From contig NZ_LHQS01000002.1 of the NCBI RefSeq assembly GCF_004102725.1, forward strand, positions 1,070,096 through 1,134,095: a stretch of 64,000 nt of DNA, written 5' to 3'. Under the pieces are notes generated by a model. The model searched no databases and was not told where the DNA came from. It saw only the letters and a program-made list of their open reading frames with translations. Origin of the DNA: Methanoculleus taiwanensis. GTDB lineage: Archaea > Halobacteriota > Methanomicrobia > Methanomicrobiales > Methanoculleaceae. How positions within the stretch are numbered: position 1 is the stretch's first letter; the number at the start of each line of letters is the position of its first letter. Of the stretch, positions 62,058-64,000 are shown piece after piece. A program made the translations under genes and the position numbers.

Positions 62058-62486
62058 ATGGTTGAATGGGCACAGAAACAGTTTGAACTCGGAACTCAGG
62101 GTTTTTCGCTCCAGATCCCGATCTTCTACAAACTGATGGCCAGTATGCTCTTCGTTGCGGTTATTCCGGTTGCGCTTCTCGGACTGGTATCGGCAGGCGA
62201 TACCGGGAGTGTGGTCGCATCGCTCGGTCTCCAGAACAGCATCTTCCTCTTAACCCTCCTCACGGTGGGGCTTGTGGTGATGTGGAGTTTCTTCCTTGCA
62301 CGGAGCATTACAAGTCCGATCGAGCAGCTCTCCCGGGTTGCGACGAGCGTGAGCCGGGGGAACCTCGATGAGACCGAGATCACCGTCGTCAGCAACGACG
62401 AGATCGGCGAGCTCGCCGCAGCGTTCGGGAAACTCGTGAACGCGTACAGGATCCTCGATACGCTGGCTAAAGAAGACGCAGAGTGA
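62058..62486 (+). CDS. Two-span membrane protein ending in a HAMP domain
   Basis: A 142-residue protein with two membrane spans (MLFVAVIPVALLGLVSAG and FLLTLLTVGLVVMWSFFLA) and a HAMP unit (ARSITSPIEQLSRVATSVS to IGELAAAFGKLVNAYRIL). There is no kinase, cyclase or methyl-accepting part after the HAMP. It resembles a transducer stripped to its membrane stub. The next gene encodes a roadblock-type protein, a likely partner. Confidence 0.8.
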   Translation: MVEWAQKQFELGTQGFSLQIPIFYKLMASMLFVAVIPVALLGLVSAGDTGSVVASLGLQNSIFLLTLLTVGLVVMWSFFLARSITSPIEQLSRVATSVSRGNLDETEITVVSNDEIGELAAAFGKLVNAYRILDTLAKEDAE

Positions 62487-62550
62487 CCATGCAGAATCAG
62501 GAAAGCCTCTGCACCGCCGGTGAACACCGAAAAACCACACCTTTCGTCCT

Positions 62551-63309
62551 ATGATCGACAGACTGCCCCCGGGAACGAGCATCGGAGAGATGCAGGCACC
62601 GCTTGAGTGGATATATTCGCATACCACCCGATTCGTCGGAATCGTCGTGATCACGGTTCAGGACGGAAAAGGGTTCATTCTGGTGCGGAAGGGGGCGCCT
62701 CTTGCATACTACTTCCGGTATGCGGCCAATGTGCTCCGGGGGCCTGCCGCCAGGAAGTATTTCTCACAGCAGCCTCTCATCGACTTTACCATGCGGCGCT
62801 ACTCACACGACGAATTCCAGGCAGCCTACGCCGCCTGCTCGGCCGAGGGGCTCGTATCTGCATACAGCGACGAGGAGTCTGCAAAGGCCGGAGATTCGGA
62901 ATGCCTGCCGGCGGAGGAGACTCCGGTTCGGCAAGCCTCGCCACCATCGCCGCCGGGGGGTGGCGCCGGAGAGCCCCGGAGTGAACTCTCGGGCTTCGAC
63001 CCCGCCCGCCTCCTGGCCGAGCCCGGGATCATAGCAGCCGCCCGCTTTGCCGAGGGACTCGTCATCCGTTCGGCAGGAGATGCTGATTTCGACTACCTCG
63101 TTGCCACGGCGGAGGATATGATCCGCTGGGCGTCCGAGCTTGGCTCGATCGCTGATATGGGCTCCTTTGTACAGATGACCAGTTTCTACCGCGAGGGGAA
63201 CGTACTCATCACCCCGTTTGGCAAGGATTACCTCTGTATTGTAGCACGACCGGAACTGCACTTCGGACAGATCCGAAAGATGTTGCGCGATCTCACAGCG
63301 CTTGCATGA
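62551..63309 (+). CDS. Roadblock/LC7-type protein with N-terminal extra domain
   Basis: A 252-residue protein. The C-terminal 90 residues (IIAAARFAEGLVIRSAGDAD to HFGQIRKMLRDLTAL) follow the roadblock/LC7 (MglB-like) order, a dimer fold that regulates small GTPases. Residues 1-80 form another alpha-beta domain of DUF2226-like look, and a Pro/Gly linker joins them. It follows the HAMP gene by 64 bases. Role in a membrane signalling chain is inferred. Confidence 0.6.
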   Translation: MIDRLPPGTSIGEMQAPLEWIYSHTTRFVGIVVITVQDGKGFILVRKGAPLAYYFRYAANVLRGPAARKYFSQQPLIDFTMRRYSHDEFQAAYAACSAEGLVSAYSDEESAKAGDSECLPAEETPVRQASPPSPPGGGAGEPRSELSGFDPARLLAEPGIIAAARFAEGLVIRSAGDADFDYLVATAEDMIRWASELGSIADMGSFVQMTSFYREGNVLITPFGKDYLCIVARPELHFGQIRKMLRDLTALA

Positions 63310-63562
63310 GTGCATCTCCCCGAAATCGGGGATACATTTTCTTCCCGGGCCGGCTACTATAATCCCCTCCTGCACTTTTTTGCAGACGAGAGACTGTCAG
63401 CCGTGCACCTTCTCTCCTTCACCGGGCTGCCAGAGATCATGTGGTGGCCGCCGGGACGTCGTACATGGGGAGTATGCGGCCAATTGTTATAGTAGAGGAG
63501 GCCTGGCGACCCGTCCCGGCCGGGGTCACGATGGTTTTCTCATCTCCGCATGGCCGGATCGG

Positions 63563-63581
63563 TGCACCGTCGTGCGGTGCA
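63563..63581 (+). promoter_or_regulatory. Inverted repeat upstream of the DUF2795 gene
   Basis: TGCACCG and CGGTGCA form perfect 7-base arms around five bases, ending 13 bases before the TATA box, where archaeal activators often bind. Confidence 0.5.
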
Positions 63582-63594
63582 TTACATAATCAGC

Positions 63595-63604
63595 ATTATA
63601 TATT
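63595..63604 (+). promoter_or_regulatory. TATA box of the DUF2795 gene
   Basis: ATTATATATT, about 46 bases before the ATG; a transcript would start near 63625 and include the strong GGAGGT ribosome site (63632-63637). Confidence 0.6.
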
Positions 63605-63645
63605 GGTGATGCCATGAAAGCGGCCGCCACTGGAGGTAACTGATA

Positions 63646-64000
63646 ATGGCAAAATCGGAGATAAAAGCAAACCCGGCAGTAATAGAAAAATATCTGAAGG
63701 GTATCAACTATCCGGCCGGCCGGCAGGACCTTATCAACCAGGCGAAGAAGAACGACGCCAACCGGGATGTCATCAACACTCTGAAGAGCCTGCCCGATTC
63801 GGCGTACCGCTCACCGATCGATATCAGCAAAGCGCTCGCGGGACATGGCGTCGAATCGACATCGGCGTCGTCGGGCGAAAAAGTCGGGCTCGCCGCCGCC
63901 GACGAGGAGACCCGCGAGCGTGTCGCCCGTGCCGGCGGCGAGGCACCGCACGAGACCCGGGGCCTGCAGGCTGCCGACGAGGAAACCCGCGAGCGTGTCG
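63646..64000 (+). CDS. DUF2795 domain protein with tandem C-terminal repeats, 3' end missing
   Basis: The first 70 residues (NPAVIEKYLKGINYPAGRQD and LKSLPDSAYRSPIDISKAL) are a DUF2795 domain, small and helical. Then comes a 25-residue repeat that begins AADEETRERVARAGGEAP and starts again 25 codons later; the window ends inside the second copy. The repeat is rich in Glu, Arg and Gly, like desiccation or general-stress proteins. A strong GGAGGT site lies eight bases before the ATG. Function unknown. Confidence 0.8.
   Translation, partial: MAKSEIKANPAVIEKYLKGINYPAGRQDLINQAKKNDANRDVINTLKSLPDSAYRSPIDISKALAGHGVESTSASSGEKVGLAAADEETRERVARAGGEAPHETRGLQAADEETRERV

Larger units (their letters stand above)
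63310..63645. other. Gap of about 335 bases with the promoter of the last gene
   Basis: A short open frame (63310-63492) is present but has no ribosome site or family. The right half carries the inverted repeat, TATA box and ribosome site listed separately. Confidence 0.4.

Noticed and set aside
63310..63492. 60-codon frame after the roadblock gene
   Set aside because: No ribosome site and no recognisable fold; it starts at the stop of the previous gene and may be chance.

Overview
The window comes from a methanogenic archaeon of the order Methanomicrobiales, most likely a Methanoculleus. The strongest evidence is a gene whose product closely matches, from memory, the F420-dependent secondary alcohol dehydrogenase (Adf) of Methanoculleus. 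Supporting evidence is a fused formaldehyde-activating enzyme/hexulose-6-phosphate synthase, a beta-RFAP synthase (methanopterin pathway), FdhD (formate dehydrogenase maturation), an intron-bearing tRNA-Trp, archaeal TATA boxes placed about 25 bases before start codons, and DUF3303, DUF2148 and DUF2795 proteins. Host DNA is GC-rich.

Positions 1-29.8 kb are host chromosome. They carry a cut-off cysteine desulfurase, fdhD, a secreted transglutaminase-like lipoprotein, several membrane PAS histidine kinases (plus the remains of another), an AlkD-like repair protein, GNAT acetyltransferases, a redox cluster (HxlR regulator, flavin reductase, ferredoxin-nitroreductase, flavodoxin-like protein), adf with a cupin gene, an HTH-PAS sensor with a tandemly duplicated PAS domain, an NCS2 nucleobase permease with an unusual ATPase-like tail, and ogt. 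Four stretches of 360-840 bases between genes hold nothing I recognise.

Positions 29.80-46.55 kb are a 16.7-kb provirus bounded by a perfect 46-bp direct repeat that is the 3' part of a tRNA-Ala(GGC) gene. The tRNA stays whole at the right end. The repeat lies inside the integrase gene: an N-terminal piece sits at the right end and the catalytic piece at the left end, and the two would join in frame (386 codons) on excision. This is the gene-splitting arrangement of SSV-type archaeal integrases. The virion block (31.5-40.6 kb, minus strand) contains a probable double-jelly-roll major capsid protein, an A32/HerA-like packaging ATPase, a resolvase-like nuclease, many tiny single-span membrane proteins, a 603-residue protein rich in LPxLPKV repeats and three related probable surface proteins. 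This fits a tailless icosahedral virus with an internal membrane, related to the TKV4/MVV provirus and STIV group. An early-type operon of unknown small proteins, ribbon-helix-helix regulators and a possible nuclease occupies 42.3-45.5 kb. AT-rich probable cargo genes interrupt the element at 30.8, 37.4 and 40.8-42.9 kb.

Positions 46.6-64 kb are host again: nicotinate phosphoribosyltransferase, a two-gene operon for salvage of SAM by-products (nucleoside phosphorylase plus 5'-deoxyadenosine deaminase), a QueG-like ferredoxin protein, an acyl-CoA synthetase, tRNA-Trp whose intron encodes a C/D guide RNA for two anticodon-loop methylations, fae-hps, secreted proteins, beta-RFAP synthase, msrA, a three-gene glycan operon, a HAMP/roadblock signalling pair, and a DUF2795 protein with tandem repeats that is cut by the window end.
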